Under the pieces are notes generated by a model. It was not told the DNA's origin and made no database searches. It saw only the letters and a program-made list of their open reading frames with translations. Source: Acinetobacter sp. WC-141 (GTDB taxonomy: Bacteria > Pseudomonadota > Gammaproteobacteria > Pseudomonadales > Moraxellaceae). Taken from it: a stretch of DNA of 64,000 nucleotides. Where the stretch lies: assembly GCF_000313935.1 (NCBI RefSeq), contig NZ_AMSS01000088.1:1-64000 (forward strand), in the 5' to 3' direction. The translations under genes and the position numbers were made by a program. Below, in pieces: positions 47,761-57,872 of this stretch; the stretch's first letter is position 1, and every line of letters begins with the position of its first letter.

Positions 47761-48855
47761 TTATTTTTTAAAGGGTAAAGCATATTTAAAGATACGACCC
47801 ACAACCTGACCAAACTGTTTAGCCAAACTTGCGTTGTTATAGTTCAGACCATATTTTTTACATACAGCTTCAACTTTTGGAGCCATTTGACGATAACGGC
47901 GCGCAGGAACATCAGGATATAAATGATGCTCGATTTGATGGCTCAAATGTCCGCTTAAGATATGTAACGCTTCTGAACCTTTTAAGTTTGAAGAACCACG
48001 AATCTGGCGCATATACCAATGACCACGACTCTCTTCTTGTAAAACAGACTTTGGAAATACTTCTGCATCTTTAGTAAAGTGACCGCAGAAAATAATCGTA
48101 AATGTCCAGATATTACGAAGACCATTCGCAACCAGATTACCAGTAAACACAGGTAGTGCTGCTGGACCGGCAATTAAAGGGAAGAAAACATAGTCTTTAA
48201 AAAGTTGTGTACCAATCTTTTTATTAACAGGTTTTAATTCTTCCAAAAATTTTGCCATGCTCTTACGTTTATAAAGAACGCGACCAATTTCAAGGTTCTG
48301 TATGGCTACGCCCCATTGGAACAATAAGCAAAATGGAATGCTATAAACAGGTTGAAGTAAGAAACCTGGCTTCCAGCGTTGCTCTGGGAATAAACGAAGT
48401 AAACCGTAACCAATATCATCATCTATACCTTTAATGTTGGTATAGGTGTGATGTTTATAGTTATGAGTTTGACGCCAGTTATCAGAAGTACCGACGGTAT
48501 CCCATTCGTAAGTTTGACCATTAAATTTAGGATCATTCATCCAGTCGTATTGGCCATGCATCACGTTATGACCAAGTTCCATGTTTTCCATGATTTTAGA
48601 AAAGCCTAATAGACCTGTTCCTAAAATCCATGCTGGTGGGAACCAACCTGCAAACAAACAAGCTCGGCCTAAAAAACTACTGTAACGAACTGCTGCATAG
48701 ACACGGCGGATATATTTAGCGTCTTTTTCACCCAAATCATCCAATACTTCTTGTTTGATCTGATCGAGCTCTTTTGCAAATGCATCAAGTTCTGCTGGAG
48801 TCAAATCGCGATTTTTAGGATTTTTAAAATATTCGACTTTCACTGGCATATTCAT
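47761..48855 (-). CDS. Acyl-CoA/fatty acid desaturase, DesB-like
   Basis: 364 residues; an integral-membrane di-iron desaturase with three His boxes: HNVMHG (about 124), HNYKHH (about 161) and HQIEHH (about 307). Two hairpins of membrane helices. With the reductase next door and a divergent TetR regulator, the layout equals P. aeruginosa desC-desB/desT, where the enzyme desaturates acyl-CoA chains from outside fatty acids at delta-9. The start is 12 nt downstream of the reductase stop. Confidence 0.9.
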   Translation of the reverse strand: MNMPVKVEYFKNPKNRDLTPAELDAFAKELDQIKQEVLDDLGEKDAKYIRRVYAAVRYSSFLGRACLFAGWFPPAWILGTGLLGFSKIMENMELGHNVMHGQYDWMNDPKFNGQTYEWDTVGTSDNWRQTHNYKHHTYTNIKGIDDDIGYGLLRLFPEQRWKPGFLLQPVYSIPFCLLFQWGVAIQNLEIGRVLYKRKSMAKFLEELKPVNKKIGTQLFKDYVFFPLIAGPAALPVFTGNLVANGLRNIWTFTIIFCGHFTKDAEVFPKSVLQEESRGHWYMRQIRGSSNLKGSEALHILSGHLSHQIEHHLYPDVPARRYRQMAPKVEAVCKKYGLNYNNASLAKQFGQVVGRIFKYALPFKK

Positions 48856-48867
48856 AAAAGTTCTCTC

Positions 48868-49935
48868 TTAAAGATCAATAACTAGATCAGATTGTGCTGA
48901 GTTCACACAAATTTTGAGTAATTGGTTTGGTTCGGTATTTTCACTACCATTGAGTAAGTTACGTGTAGACCCTTGAGCTTTACTACAAACGCACTTATTA
49001 CAAATTCCCATACGACAGCCATGTGTTGGCTTAAGGCCTTCATGTTCCAGACTTACCAAAATTGATTGGCCTTTTGGAATTGCAATGATCTTATTAGACT
49101 GGGTTAATGTGACATTTACATAACCCACTTCAGCCGTACTGTCCTGAGTTAAACTAAAAGCTTCTGTTAATACAGTCGGTGCTTTTTCAAAAAGCTGTTC
49201 CACTGTTGAAACGAAGCCAGAAGGCCCACACGCATATACAGTGCTATTTTCCAAATCATCTATTAATGCTAAATGCTCTGCATTTAAACGTTCATCATTT
49301 GGTGTTTCTTGTGTGTAGAAAACCTGATAACTAAAATTTGGGAATTGCTGTGCAACTTTTTCAAAGTATTCGATAAAAGCTGCATCTGAGCGTTGCTTTA
49401 CCCAATATAAAAGCTGTACTTGAACTTTATCTAACTGCTGGCTTTGTTTAATCGCAGTGATTAAGCTCAACATTGGTGTAATACCACTACCCGCAGCCAG
49501 CATAATTAATTTCGGTGTTTCAATATTTTGTTGCATGTCACCATAAGGCTGACCAAGCTCAAAAATATCGCCAATTTGGCTTTCAGTCATAAACCAATTG
49601 CTGACGATACCATCTTCCACTTTTTTAATCGTTAAACGTAAATGTTGTTCATCAATTTGCGTCAAGCTATAAGTACGTTCATAGCGACGACCAGCAATTT
49701 CAACAATGACAGGATGATGCTGACCAGCAACACCCATTTTCACTAAGCGGTTACATTTTAATGTAAGGCTTACCATGTCATGAGCGACAAATTCTTTTTT
49801 TACAATTTGAACAAGCCCATGTTTTACAGACCATAAAGGATTAACTTTTTGTAGCCAGAAATTAGCCATTTCTTTATCAAAGATGGCTTGTGTCAATGAA
49901 TTGAATAGAGAATTTCTCTTTTCGATTACTTGCAT
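48868..49935 (-). CDS. Ferredoxin-type oxidoreductase, DesC-like
   Basis: 355 residues: FAD-binding domain (RRYERTYSLTQ, about 78-90), NAD-binding domain (LIMLAAGSGITPMLSLI, about 142-160; VYACGPSGFV) and a C-terminal plant-type 2Fe-2S domain (GCRMGICNKCVCS plus a later Cys in LKICVN). It passes electrons from NAD(P)H to the desaturase encoded next. Confidence 0.92.
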   Translation of the reverse strand: MQVIEKRNSLFNSLTQAIFDKEMANFWLQKVNPLWSVKHGLVQIVKKEFVAHDMVSLTLKCNRLVKMGVAGQHHPVIVEIAGRRYERTYSLTQIDEQHLRLTIKKVEDGIVSNWFMTESQIGDIFELGQPYGDMQQNIETPKLIMLAAGSGITPMLSLITAIKQSQQLDKVQVQLLYWVKQRSDAAFIEYFEKVAQQFPNFSYQVFYTQETPNDERLNAEHLALIDDLENSTVYACGPSGFVSTVEQLFEKAPTVLTEAFSLTQDSTAEVGYVNVTLTQSNKIIAIPKGQSILVSLEHEGLKPTHGCRMGICNKCVCSKAQGSTRNLLNGSENTEPNQLLKICVNSAQSDLVIDL

Positions 49936-49974
49936 AGCTGGGGCTCTGTCGCTCTTTTTTAATTATTATACACA

Positions 49975-49996
49975 TGTATATATATTTGTATATACA
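49975..49996. promoter_or_regulatory. Operator candidate between DesC-like and DesT-like genes
   Basis: TGTATATA and TATATACA are perfect reverse complements around TATTTG (22 bp). It lies 40 bp before the reductase ATG. A second, looser pair, TCACAAG (50018-50024) and CTTGTGA (50046-50052), is nearer the regulator start. Confidence 0.55.
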
Positions 49997-50074
49997 CCCG
50001 TACTTTTAATTACAATTTCACAAGTTCAGCTTCTAAGGCTATAATCTTGTGAGTTTACAAATATATTGAACAGC

Positions 50075-50770
50075 ATGACCCAATCTTCACTTTCTCAGAA
50101 CCTGAATGACACACCTCTACAACAAGATGTCATTGAAATTAAAACAGCTACGCGTTCTGTGGGAAGAAAAGCGACAATTACTAAAGAAGAACTTTTTCAG
50201 GCTGCTCTAAATCTGATTGGCCCACAAAAGAGTATTGCTTCACTAAGTTTACGTGAAGTAGCACGAGAAGCTGGCATTGCGCCAAATAGTTTCTATCGGC
50301 ATTTTAAAGATATTGATGAATTAGCAATTTCTTTAATTGACCGTGCAGGTATTGTTTTACGTAAAATTATCCGGCAGGCTCGCCTCCGTGCTTCTTTGCA
50401 AGAAAGTATTATTCGTAGTTCTGTCGATATTTTTCTTCAGCAATTAGATGCCGATGAAGGTAATTTAAGTTTATTACTACGTGAAGGTTTTACAGGCTCT
50501 ACTTCTTATAAAGCTGCTGTTGATCGTCAATTAAACTTCTTCCAACAAGAACTGCAAGAAGATTTAATTCGTCTGGAGCGCCTAAATAACAATCATTTAT
50601 ATCATCCTGAACTCGTTGCAAAAGCAATTACGCAACTTGTATTTCACATGGGTGCCAAAGTGATTGATCTTCCAATTCATCAACGTGCGGAAGTTGCTGA
50701 GCAAACCATGATTATGATTCGAATGATTTTAGAGGGAGCTCGTCATTTGGATGAAGCAAAAATTCGTTAA
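50075..50770 (+). CDS. TetR-family regulator, DesT/FabR-like
   Basis: 231 residues from ATG 50075 (MTQSSLSQNLND); a TTG three codons earlier is possible. The HTH (SLSLREVAREAGIAPNSFYRHFKD) and downstream pattern (LIDRAGIVLRKIIRQARLR, LRASLQESIIRSSVDIF) closely resemble FabR and DesT, which sense the ratio of saturated to unsaturated acyl-CoA. Divergent from the reductase-desaturase operon, which it probably represses. Confidence 0.88.
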   Translation: MTQSSLSQNLNDTPLQQDVIEIKTATRSVGRKATITKEELFQAALNLIGPQKSIASLSLREVAREAGIAPNSFYRHFKDIDELAISLIDRAGIVLRKIIRQARLRASLQESIIRSSVDIFLQQLDADEGNLSLLLREGFTGSTSYKAAVDRQLNFFQQELQEDLIRLERLNNNHLYHPELVAKAITQLVFHMGAKVIDLPIHQRAEVAEQTMIMIRMILEGARHLDEAKIR

Positions 50771-50783
50771 AATCATCTAATGA

Positions 50784-50812
50784 ATGGCTTGTTGATGAAC
50801 AGGCCATTTTTT
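50784..50812 (+). terminator. Terminator of the DesT-like gene
   Basis: ATGGCTTGTT-GATG-AACAGGCCAT (one G-T pair) followed by six T. Confidence 0.85.
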
Positions 50813-50936
50813 CCTCTAACTCCTCTATTTCCCAATAAAAATATAATTCACCAATTGAAGCGAATAGCTTGCGAGAGTATAAATAATTATTCCATTTGCT
50901 CTTTCTTCTATATTCCCAACGATCTCAGGGATCAAC

Positions 50937-51953
50937 ATGCAAAATTTGAATAATCGTCAAAGTCTGATTGCAAGCTACATTCTTATGGGCATCTTTTTGC
51001 TTTCGGTTATCCCATTACATCTATTAGCAAGTTTTTTTGCAGGTTTTCTTATTTATGAAATTATTATTAGTTTAAGCTCGGTTGTAGAGCGCTATATTGA
51101 TGGTCAAAGAGCTCGTATTTTTATTAGTATTTTATTAAGTATTATTACCATTTCCCTGATTGGTTTTTTCATTACGAGTCTGATTAGCTTTGTTGTATAT
51201 GACCTAAAAGGCGTCGGATTACATAGTATTAATGCCAAAGTCGATCAAACTCTATTGCATTTACAAGCTGAAATTGGCAAATATCTTCCGGGTTATATTC
51301 CCGATAGCGTGACGGAATTAAAAGACGAAATTTTCGCGTTTATGAAAGATAACGTGACCATATTAAAAAATACCAGTTCCGATATCTTACATAACTTCGT
51401 GACGATGGTTATGGGACTTATTATCGGTATTTTGGTGGCTATACATGGTTTTCATCACCGTAGTCCCCAACCTGTTTTTAAGTCTCTTCTGATTCAACGT
51501 ATTCAAAAATTATCAATTTCATTTAAAAACGTTGTTTTTGCACAAATCAAAATTTCAGCTATTAATACGCTGCTCTTTATTTTATTTGCCTTTATTTTAT
51601 TACCGCTTTGGGGAGTCCACCTTCCTTTTGCTAAAACTCTCACTATCTTGACCTTTATGTTTGGACTGATTCCAATTTTAGGTAATCTTATTTCTAATAC
51701 TTTAACGTTTATTGCCGCTCTTACTGTTTCTCTGGGACTCGCAGGGGTAGCATTACTTTATCTCGTTTTGGTTCATAAACTCGAATATTTCATTAACGCT
51801 AAAATTATTGGACATAAAATCAATGCAAATGCATGGGAGATTTTATTAGCGATGCTGGTATTTGAGTCAATTTTTGGCTTAGGCGGTTTAATTGCAGCTC
51901 CAATTTTCTATGCATATTTAAAATTAGAACTTAAAGATGCTGGTCTCATCTAA
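50937..51953 (+). CDS. AI-2E/PerM-family membrane protein
   Basis: 338 residues with about seven or eight hydrophobic segments. Family cues: early helices around residues 15-85, a long polar loop (about 90-150), then LPLWGVHLPFAKTLTILTFMFGLIPILGNLIS and GLAGVALLYLVLVHKLEYFINAKIIGHKINANAWEI. The family (UPF0118) includes TqsA, linked to autoinducer-2 export, and sodium-proton antiporters, so the substrate is open. Confidence 0.87.
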   Translation: MQNLNNRQSLIASYILMGIFLLSVIPLHLLASFFAGFLIYEIIISLSSVVERYIDGQRARIFISILLSIITISLIGFFITSLISFVVYDLKGVGLHSINAKVDQTLLHLQAEIGKYLPGYIPDSVTELKDEIFAFMKDNVTILKNTSSDILHNFVTMVMGLIIGILVAIHGFHHRSPQPVFKSLLIQRIQKLSISFKNVVFAQIKISAINTLLFILFAFILLPLWGVHLPFAKTLTILTFMFGLIPILGNLISNTLTFIAALTVSLGLAGVALLYLVLVHKLEYFINAKIIGHKINANAWEILLAMLVFESIFGLGGLIAAPIFYAYLKLELKDAGLI

Positions 51954-51969
51954 TTGAAAATCGATCTAT

Positions 51970-51998
51970 AAAAAAAGCGCCCTCTAGGCGCTTTTTTT
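51970..51998. terminator. Bidirectional terminator (PerM-like / rapA)
   Basis: AAAAAAGCGCC-CTCTA-GGCGCTTTTTT between convergent genes. Confidence 0.93.
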
Positions 51999-52010
51999 AT
52001 TTTGAGTTAA

Positions 52011-54848
52011 TTATGGCTTAACCACAACCAACACCTGAATCGCTTCTGGTGTAACAGTTAAACCATCAAGCAAGCTCAAGCCTTCTTTTTGCAGCTTTTG
52101 TAAACGATCAATTTCATCTTGACGGATACTTGGGTTGAACTGTTTTAGATAAGTTAAACGGTCAATTTCATATTGCCATTTATTGCCATAATGTTCTTTC
52201 GCTTGCTGCTGAAGCTGTGGCAAATCCACTTTCGCGATATCCAAAGCTTGTTTATAACGTTGCTCAATAATATCACGGCGAGCTTTAACCACCTGACGAC
52301 AGCTATTGCCATCTAGGTGATGCAAATATGGTTTCAAAATTGTTGGATCAATTTTTTCAGACAAATCTTGACCATTTTCGCTTAATAACACGCGAATTAA
52401 CTGCTTAGGCAAGCTCGATGGTAGATTCAACGCCTTAGGCGCAACTACATCGACTTTAAACCACACTTCAATTAATACTGAGCCCTGCTTTAACGCATTA
52501 GATTTGAGTACAGCAACATTAGTACTACCAAATGATTGCGTACGGATCATTTCCATCACACTTTCAATAAATGGATGCTCTAAAGTTAAATATTGGGCAT
52601 CTTCACGAAGCTGAGCCTGATCACGATAGAACGTTGCTGTCATACCTTCTTCGTCTAGCGCCAAGCCTTGCACTTGCATTTGGTCTGTTGGACGAATAAT
52701 CACAGTACCGTTACTTTGCTCATCAAAGTCGATATTGGTTGACGACATAAAACGCTTCACAAACATTGGTAGCGTTGTATTGTCATCATAATCTTCTAAA
52801 GCCTGAACAATCTTTTGTGCCACAACTGGACGACAAGAGTTATATTCAAGTAAACGGTCTCGGCCTGCTTGAAGTTCAGCTTCTAAAGCTTGACGTTGAA
52901 CATTCACTTCTTCAAGCAAATCTTCAAATGTTTGGCCTTGGTCTGCAAGCAAACAGTCTTTTAATTCAACAATAAAGTTTTCTTGCAACGTTTGCGCTGT
53001 CGGCGAAATATTGCTGAAAATATTAAGTGCTTCATTGTACCAACGGAACATACGTTCTTGAGCTGTTCCAACAAGATATGGCACATGAATCTGAATACGG
53101 TTTTCTTGACCAATACGGTCTAGACGTCCGATACGTTGCTCTAAAACATCTGGGTTCGCAGGTAGATCAAATAAAATTAGATCACTGGCGAATTGGAAAT
53201 TACGGCCTTCTGAACCAATTTCCGAACACAGTAGAATCTGTGCACCATAACTTTCTTCAGCAAAATAAGCAGCCGCTTGGTCACGTTCAAGTAAGCTCAT
53301 TCCTTCATGGAACATTGCAGTACGGATACCTGCATGCAAACGCAATACATTTTCTAGAGCTTCAACAACAGGTCCACTACGCGCAATTAAAAGCACTTTT
53401 TTATGCTTGAGATCTTTGCGCAGAACTTCCATTACCCATAGTACACGTGGGTCATTTTGCATCCATGAACCATCAAGTTGTGCTTCTTCAGGCCACATCT
53501 GCTCACGCAGTTTTCCATCTTTTGACCAATCTTCTGGCGCTGGTAATGGGGCTGGCTGACAATCACGTCCTGGGAAGCCTTGAATTGCTTCACGCGTATT
53601 ACGGAATAAAATACGACCTGTACCGTGACGGTCTAATAATTCGTGAATTGCTCTAAAACGCTGGTCAGGTTGGTCTTCAATAGTGTGACCTAACAAGCCT
53701 TCTAAAGCAGATAAATGCTCAGGCGTTAAAGGCTGATCAGACATGAGCACTTCAGCAATTTTTGCTGTCTGCTGGTATTGAGTTTCTTCATCTAAGAAGC
53801 GCTCTAAACTACTAAAACGCTGTGGATCAAGTAAACGTAAACGTGCGAAATGGCTTTCCACACCTAATTGTTCAGGTGTTGCAGTGAGTAATAAAACCCC
53901 TGCTGTATTTTCAGCTAATTCTTCAATTAAATCGTAGCGATCATTACCGCCTTCTTCTTCGCTCCACATCAAATGATGTGCTTCATCGACCACGAGCAAA
54001 TCAAAACCAGCTTCTATGGCTTGCTCACGCAAATCATCATGGTCAACCATTAAGTCAACGCTGGCAATAATGCATTGCTCAGTCAAGAACGGGTTAAGTT
54101 CCGGATCATGTTCTTTAATAGATGCGGTACGTGTCAAATCAAACAGAGAAAATTGCAAATTAAAACGACGGCGCATTTCAATCATCCACTGATACTGTAA
54201 AGAATCAGGGACTAAAATAAGAATTCGTTCTGAGCGACCGGTTTTAAGCTGTTGGTGGATAATTAAACCAGCTTCAATTGTTTTACCCAAGCCCACTTCA
54301 TCGGCAAGTAAAACACGAGGTGCAAAACGTTTACCAACTTCGTGTGCGATATAAAGCTGATGTGGAATTAAACCAACACGCGCTCCAACCATCCCACGTA
54401 GAGGACTATTCTGCATTTGTGCTTGCATAAGCATCGCTTCAATACGCAGGTCATACCACTCTTTATAGTCAACCTGACTTGCAAGCAAACGATCTAAAGG
54501 TTTCGACAACTGAATTTGCGCACCGATACGTGTTTCATTTAGCGCTTTACGATCTTGTTCACCATTTTCTAAGGTACGAACAACGTTGTAACGCAAAACA
54601 CCATGTCGGTCTTCAACCGACTCAACAATCCACTTCTTACCTTCTTGATCTTGAACTTCATCATTTGTGTTAAAGATGATACGAGATAGTGGCGCATTAT
54701 TACGTGCATATACACGTGTCTCATCACTTTTGGGGAATAAAATGCTGACAGATCTTTCATCTACATCAATAAGCACACCTAAACCGAGCTCAGTTTCTGT
54801 GTCTGATAGCCAACGTTGACCAATAGCATACTGCTGCAATTTTTCCAC
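52011..54848 (-). CDS. rapA: RNA polymerase-associated ATPase RapA
   Basis: Swi2/Snf2-type ATPase that recycles stalled RNA polymerase. 945 residues: N-terminal Tudor-like RapA domains (about 1-110; GQRWLSDTETELGLGVL), helicase core with Walker A DEVGLGKTIEAG (about 182), DEAHHL (about 289), second lobe LLCSEIGSEGRNFQFASDLILFDLP and RIGRLDRIGQ, and a long RapA_C domain. Start is GTG with GAGAGAAAG ahead. Confidence 0.96.
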   Translation of the reverse strand: MEKLQQYAIGQRWLSDTETELGLGVLIDVDERSVSILFPKSDETRVYARNNAPLSRIIFNTNDEVQDQEGKKWIVESVEDRHGVLRYNVVRTLENGEQDRKALNETRIGAQIQLSKPLDRLLASQVDYKEWYDLRIEAMLMQAQMQNSPLRGMVGARVGLIPHQLYIAHEVGKRFAPRVLLADEVGLGKTIEAGLIIHQQLKTGRSERILILVPDSLQYQWMIEMRRRFNLQFSLFDLTRTASIKEHDPELNPFLTEQCIIASVDLMVDHDDLREQAIEAGFDLLVVDEAHHLMWSEEEGGNDRYDLIEELAENTAGVLLLTATPEQLGVESHFARLRLLDPQRFSSLERFLDEETQYQQTAKIAEVLMSDQPLTPEHLSALEGLLGHTIEDQPDQRFRAIHELLDRHGTGRILFRNTREAIQGFPGRDCQPAPLPAPEDWSKDGKLREQMWPEEAQLDGSWMQNDPRVLWVMEVLRKDLKHKKVLLIARSGPVVEALENVLRLHAGIRTAMFHEGMSLLERDQAAAYFAEESYGAQILLCSEIGSEGRNFQFASDLILFDLPANPDVLEQRIGRLDRIGQENRIQIHVPYLVGTAQERMFRWYNEALNIFSNISPTAQTLQENFIVELKDCLLADQGQTFEDLLEEVNVQRQALEAELQAGRDRLLEYNSCRPVVAQKIVQALEDYDDNTTLPMFVKRFMSSTNIDFDEQSNGTVIIRPTDQMQVQGLALDEEGMTATFYRDQAQLREDAQYLTLEHPFIESVMEMIRTQSFGSTNVAVLKSNALKQGSVLIEVWFKVDVVAPKALNLPSSLPKQLIRVLLSENGQDLSEKIDPTILKPYLHHLDGNSCRQVVKARRDIIEQRYKQALDIAKVDLPQLQQQAKEHYGNKWQYEIDRLTYLKQFNPSIRQDEIDRLQKLQKEGLSLLDGLTVTPEAIQVLVVVKP

Positions 54849-54992
54849 CTTTCTCTCAAGTTCGCACTACATATTGTACGATGCAAATTAGCTTATTTTT
54901 GCATCTTTTTATGTAGTCTTTAAAGCAAAATTTTGAAGCAAAAACCAATTAAATGACTTTGCTACAAAAAATCACGCATTAAAATTTTTACA

Positions 54993-55670
54993 TTAAAACG
55001 GTACAGGACAGTCAAAAGTTAATGTTTCTGCTGTGACAGGATGATTAAAACTTAACTGTTTGGCATGCAAACATAAACGCGGAACAAGTTGTTGCTCCGG
55101 TGTTGCATACAGCGTGTCACCTACAATTGGATGTCCCAGATATTGCATGTGTACACGGAGTTGATGGGAACGACCCGTAATTGGTGTTAATTTCACACGA
55201 GTTACAGGCTGTCCCTGAATCTGAAAATGTTCTAGTACCTGCCAATGAGTTAAAGCAGGCTTGTTGTGAGAAGCGTCGACAATATGTAAAGGAGGTCGGC
55301 TTGGATCATAGATAACAGGAATATCTACAGTCCCCTCACCCTCTAAATGACCTGCGACAAGCGCTTCATATATTTTTGAAGTCTGACGATCTTGAAATTG
55401 ACGAGCAATCGCACTTTGACCGCGCTTGGATAAACCAAATACCAAAATACCTGAAGTGTCTCGATCTAGACGGTGAATGAGCAAAGTTTTAGGCTCAATC
55501 GCAACCAACCTTGTCAAAACGCTATCATGTAAATCACCCTTACCAGGAACACTCAAGATGTCCGAAGGTTTATGAATCACCATAAAATCATCATCACGAT
55601 AGATCAGATGTTCACTTAGAAAATCACTCAAAGTTGTATTCCCAAGGCAAGATGAAAAACAAGCGGGCAA
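54993..55670 (-). CDS. rluA: RluA-type pseudouridine synthase
   Basis: 225 residues with the RluA signature HRLDRDTSGILVF (catalytic Asp69), VIHKPSDILSVPGKG, and ARQFQDRQTSKIYEALV. No S4 domain is present, which fits RluA (tRNA and 23S U746) or RluA-like enzymes rather than RluC/D. The opening 14 residues (MPACFSSCLGNTTL) look atypical; GTG or TTG starts nearer EHLIYRDDD cannot be excluded. Exact RNA target is uncertain. Confidence 0.88.
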   Translation of the reverse strand: MPACFSSCLGNTTLSDFLSEHLIYRDDDFMVIHKPSDILSVPGKGDLHDSVLTRLVAIEPKTLLIHRLDRDTSGILVFGLSKRGQSAIARQFQDRQTSKIYEALVAGHLEGEGTVDIPVIYDPSRPPLHIVDASHNKPALTHWQVLEHFQIQGQPVTRVKLTPITGRSHQLRVHMQYLGHPIVGDTLYATPEQQLVPRLCLHAKQLSFNHPVTAETLTFDCPVPF

Positions 55671-55763
55671 TAATAAAAAGCTTACGTCCGAATTACAATG
55701 CCGTTCGGGTAAATTAACAGCATAATTTGCAAATATTATGGATCATTTGCAGACTATAGTTAG

Positions 55764-56468
55764 TCAAGGCTTCAATAACTGCATAATATGCTGCAATGTC
55801 GGTGCTTGCATTACCTCTTCAGCGTTCAAGCTCGCACCATTCGCACGCCACAGTTCGATCAGATAATCCACAGCAGACTGATCTAAACCGTAGTTTCGTA
55901 AATCAATTTCAGGATGAATCTCCATGGGGTGTCGCCCCACCTGTTCAGCAATTGCCAATAAGATTCCTTTATCCGACAAAATATATTCAGACGGCGCACT
56001 TAAAGACCATAGGCGCATTAAGGTCTGTGTACTTAAATGTTTTATATGGTCAAAACTGATCTTTTCAACCCATTGGATATGTTGCTCTAGATTAGCCGCC
56101 AAGATCGCATCATTTACAATAGCTACATAATCAGTAATAGATAAAACAAGCTGCATGACTTGTTTAAACAGAGGTGACAAATCACCTACCATCACAACTT
56201 GGGCTTTAGCATTTGACGACAGTCGCTGCCCCAACTGCAACATGGTTTGCTGAAGCTGAGATGCATCAATAAAAATAACTGGAATTTCGAGGGCCTGTGC
56301 TCTTTTACTTAGCAATTCTAAATGATCGGCTAATGGCTGGTGCACCCAGTCAGGTGATTTCTCAAGTTCATTTAGCCCAACCATGAGCAAAATACTTTGC
56401 GTAGACTCAATCGGCCAATTTGAAGTATTTGCTGCTAATTGGATTTTTCGAGGTAAGGGATAAAACAT
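55764..56468 (-). CDS. EntB-shaped protein with degenerate isochorismatase and carrier domains
   Basis: 234 residues. The layout parallels EntB-type bifunctional proteins: an opening like their MAIPKLQ.Y lead, an isochorismatase-like fold (about 20-170; SILLMVGLNELE, EIPVIFIDAS), and a C-terminal four-helix carrier-like domain (about 185-232; RNYGLDQSAVDYLIELWR, PTLQHIMQLL). The catalytic Asp of LLIHDMQ is replaced (LLMVGLN), no catalytic Cys exists, and the phosphopantetheine Ser of GLDS is Gln197. So neither activity is expected. It lies between hemL and rluA, not in a siderophore cluster. Function unknown; homology is my reading of the pattern. Confidence 0.6.
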   Translation of the reverse strand: MFYPLPRKIQLAANTSNWPIESTQSILLMVGLNELEKSPDWVHQPLADHLELLSKRAQALEIPVIFIDASQLQQTMLQLGQRLSSNAKAQVVMVGDLSPLFKQVMQLVLSITDYVAIVNDAILAANLEQHIQWVEKISFDHIKHLSTQTLMRLWSLSAPSEYILSDKGILLAIAEQVGRHPMEIHPEIDLRNYGLDQSAVDYLIELWRANGASLNAEEVMQAPTLQHIMQLLKP

Positions 56469-56499
56469 TGTTCTCTACAGATATAAAAATAGCTCAAAT

Positions 56500-56529
56500 T
56501 AAAAAGCCCGTTTAACACGGGCTTTTTTT
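56500..56529 (-). terminator. Terminator of hemL
   Basis: AAAGCCCGT-TTAAC-ACGGGCTTT with A- and T-runs, 3 bp past the hemL stop on the minus strand. Confidence 0.88.
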
Positions 56530-56531
56530 GC

Positions 56532-57830
56532 TTACTTCATTTCAGCGAAAGTTTCTTTGGCAGCCTGAATTGTAAACGCAATATCTTCATCAGAGTGAGC
56601 AGATGAAATAAAGCCTGCTTCAAATGCTGAAGGTGCCAAGTTTACCCCACGTTTTAACATGCCATGGAAGAACTTTTTGAAAGCTTCAATATCACACGCC
56701 AACATAGAGTCAAAACTTGTAATATCTTCTTGGTCGGTAAAGTATAGACCAAACATTGCACCCGCTTGTTGAGTTTTAAAAGGAATACCTGCTTCATCAG
56801 CTGCGGCTTGTAAACCTGCAAGTAACTTTTCAAGTTGAGCAGATAAATTGCTGTAAAAATCTGGTTGACGCAAATGTTTAAACATCTCGATACCCGCACG
56901 CATAGCAAGTGGGTTTCCAGACAATGTACCTGCTTGGTATACGCCGCCTAAAGGCGCGATACATTCCATGATTTCACGTTTACCACCAAATGCACCAACT
57001 GGTAAGCCCGCACCAATAATTTTGCCTAAAGTTGTTAAATCTGGCTTAACGTTATAAACCGATTGAGCACCACCTAAAGCAACACGGAAACCTGTCATCA
57101 CTTCATCAATAATAAATACAGATTTATATTCATCACACACATCACGAATGGCTTGTAAGAAACCGTCGATTGGTTTCACCATATTCATGTTACCCGCAAC
57201 AGGTTCAATAATAACGCCCGCAATCTCATGACCAAATTTAGCAAAGCATTCTTTTAATGCTGCAATATCGTTGTAAGGTAACGTTAAAGTGTGTTTAGCA
57301 AAATCAATAGGAACACCTTTTGAAGTCGGTTCACCTTCACCTAAAGTGAGTAAGCCCGAACCTGCTTTTACTAAAAGTGAGTCTGAATGCCCGTGGTAAC
57401 AACCTTCAAACTTCACAATCTTGTCACGGCCAGTGTAACCACGCGCTAAACGAATAGCCGTCATAGTCGCTTCTGTACCAGAGTTCGTCATACGTACCAA
57501 TTCAATTGATGGCATGATTTCACAAATAATATCTGCCAGCGTTGTTTCGTGTACGGTTGGTGCACCAAAACTTAAACCATCTTCTGCGGCTGTTTGCACT
57601 GCTTTAATAATTTCTGGATGAGCATGACCCAAAATCATTGGTCCCCAAGAACCAACATAGTCAACATAACGCTTACCATCTACATCCCATAAATAAGCAC
57701 CTTTTGCTTTCTCGATGAAAACAGGTGTTCCTCCAACGCCATTAAAGGCACGTACCGGAGAGTTCACACCACCTGGAATGTGTTTGCTGGCTTGTTTAAA
57801 TAACTGTTCTTGCTTTGGAGATAAACTCAT
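56532..57830 (-). CDS. hemL: Glutamate-1-semialdehyde 2,1-aminomutase
   Basis: Makes 5-aminolevulinate for tetrapyrroles by the C5 pathway. 432 residues: [77 protein letters not shown] and [19 protein letters not shown] with the PLP Lys. Follows thiE by 42 bp on the same strand, so likely thiE-hemL. Confidence 0.97.
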   Translation of the reverse strand: MSLSPKQEQLFKQASKHIPGGVNSPVRAFNGVGGTPVFIEKAKGAYLWDVDGKRYVDYVGSWGPMILGHAHPEIIKAVQTAAEDGLSFGAPTVHETTLADIICEIMPSIELVRMTNSGTEATMTAIRLARGYTGRDKIVKFEGCYHGHSDSLLVKAGSGLLTLGEGEPTSKGVPIDFAKHTLTLPYNDIAALKECFAKFGHEIAGVIIEPVAGNMNMVKPIDGFLQAIRDVCDEYKSVFIIDEVMTGFRVALGGAQSVYNVKPDLTTLGKIIGAGLPVGAFGGKREIMECIAPLGGVYQAGTLSGNPLAMRAGIEMFKHLRQPDFYSNLSAQLEKLLAGLQAAADEAGIPFKTQQAGAMFGLYFTDQEDITSFDSMLACDIEAFKKFFHGMLKRGVNLAPSAFEAGFISSAHSDEDIAFTIQAAKETFAEMK

Positions 57831-57872
57831 GGAAATGCTCGTCTTAAATATCTAAAAAATAATTTTGAAAGC

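Noticed and set aside
53027..53410. 127-codon plus-strand frame opposite rapA
   Set aside because: Antisense shadow of a conserved gene, with no ribosome site or domain.
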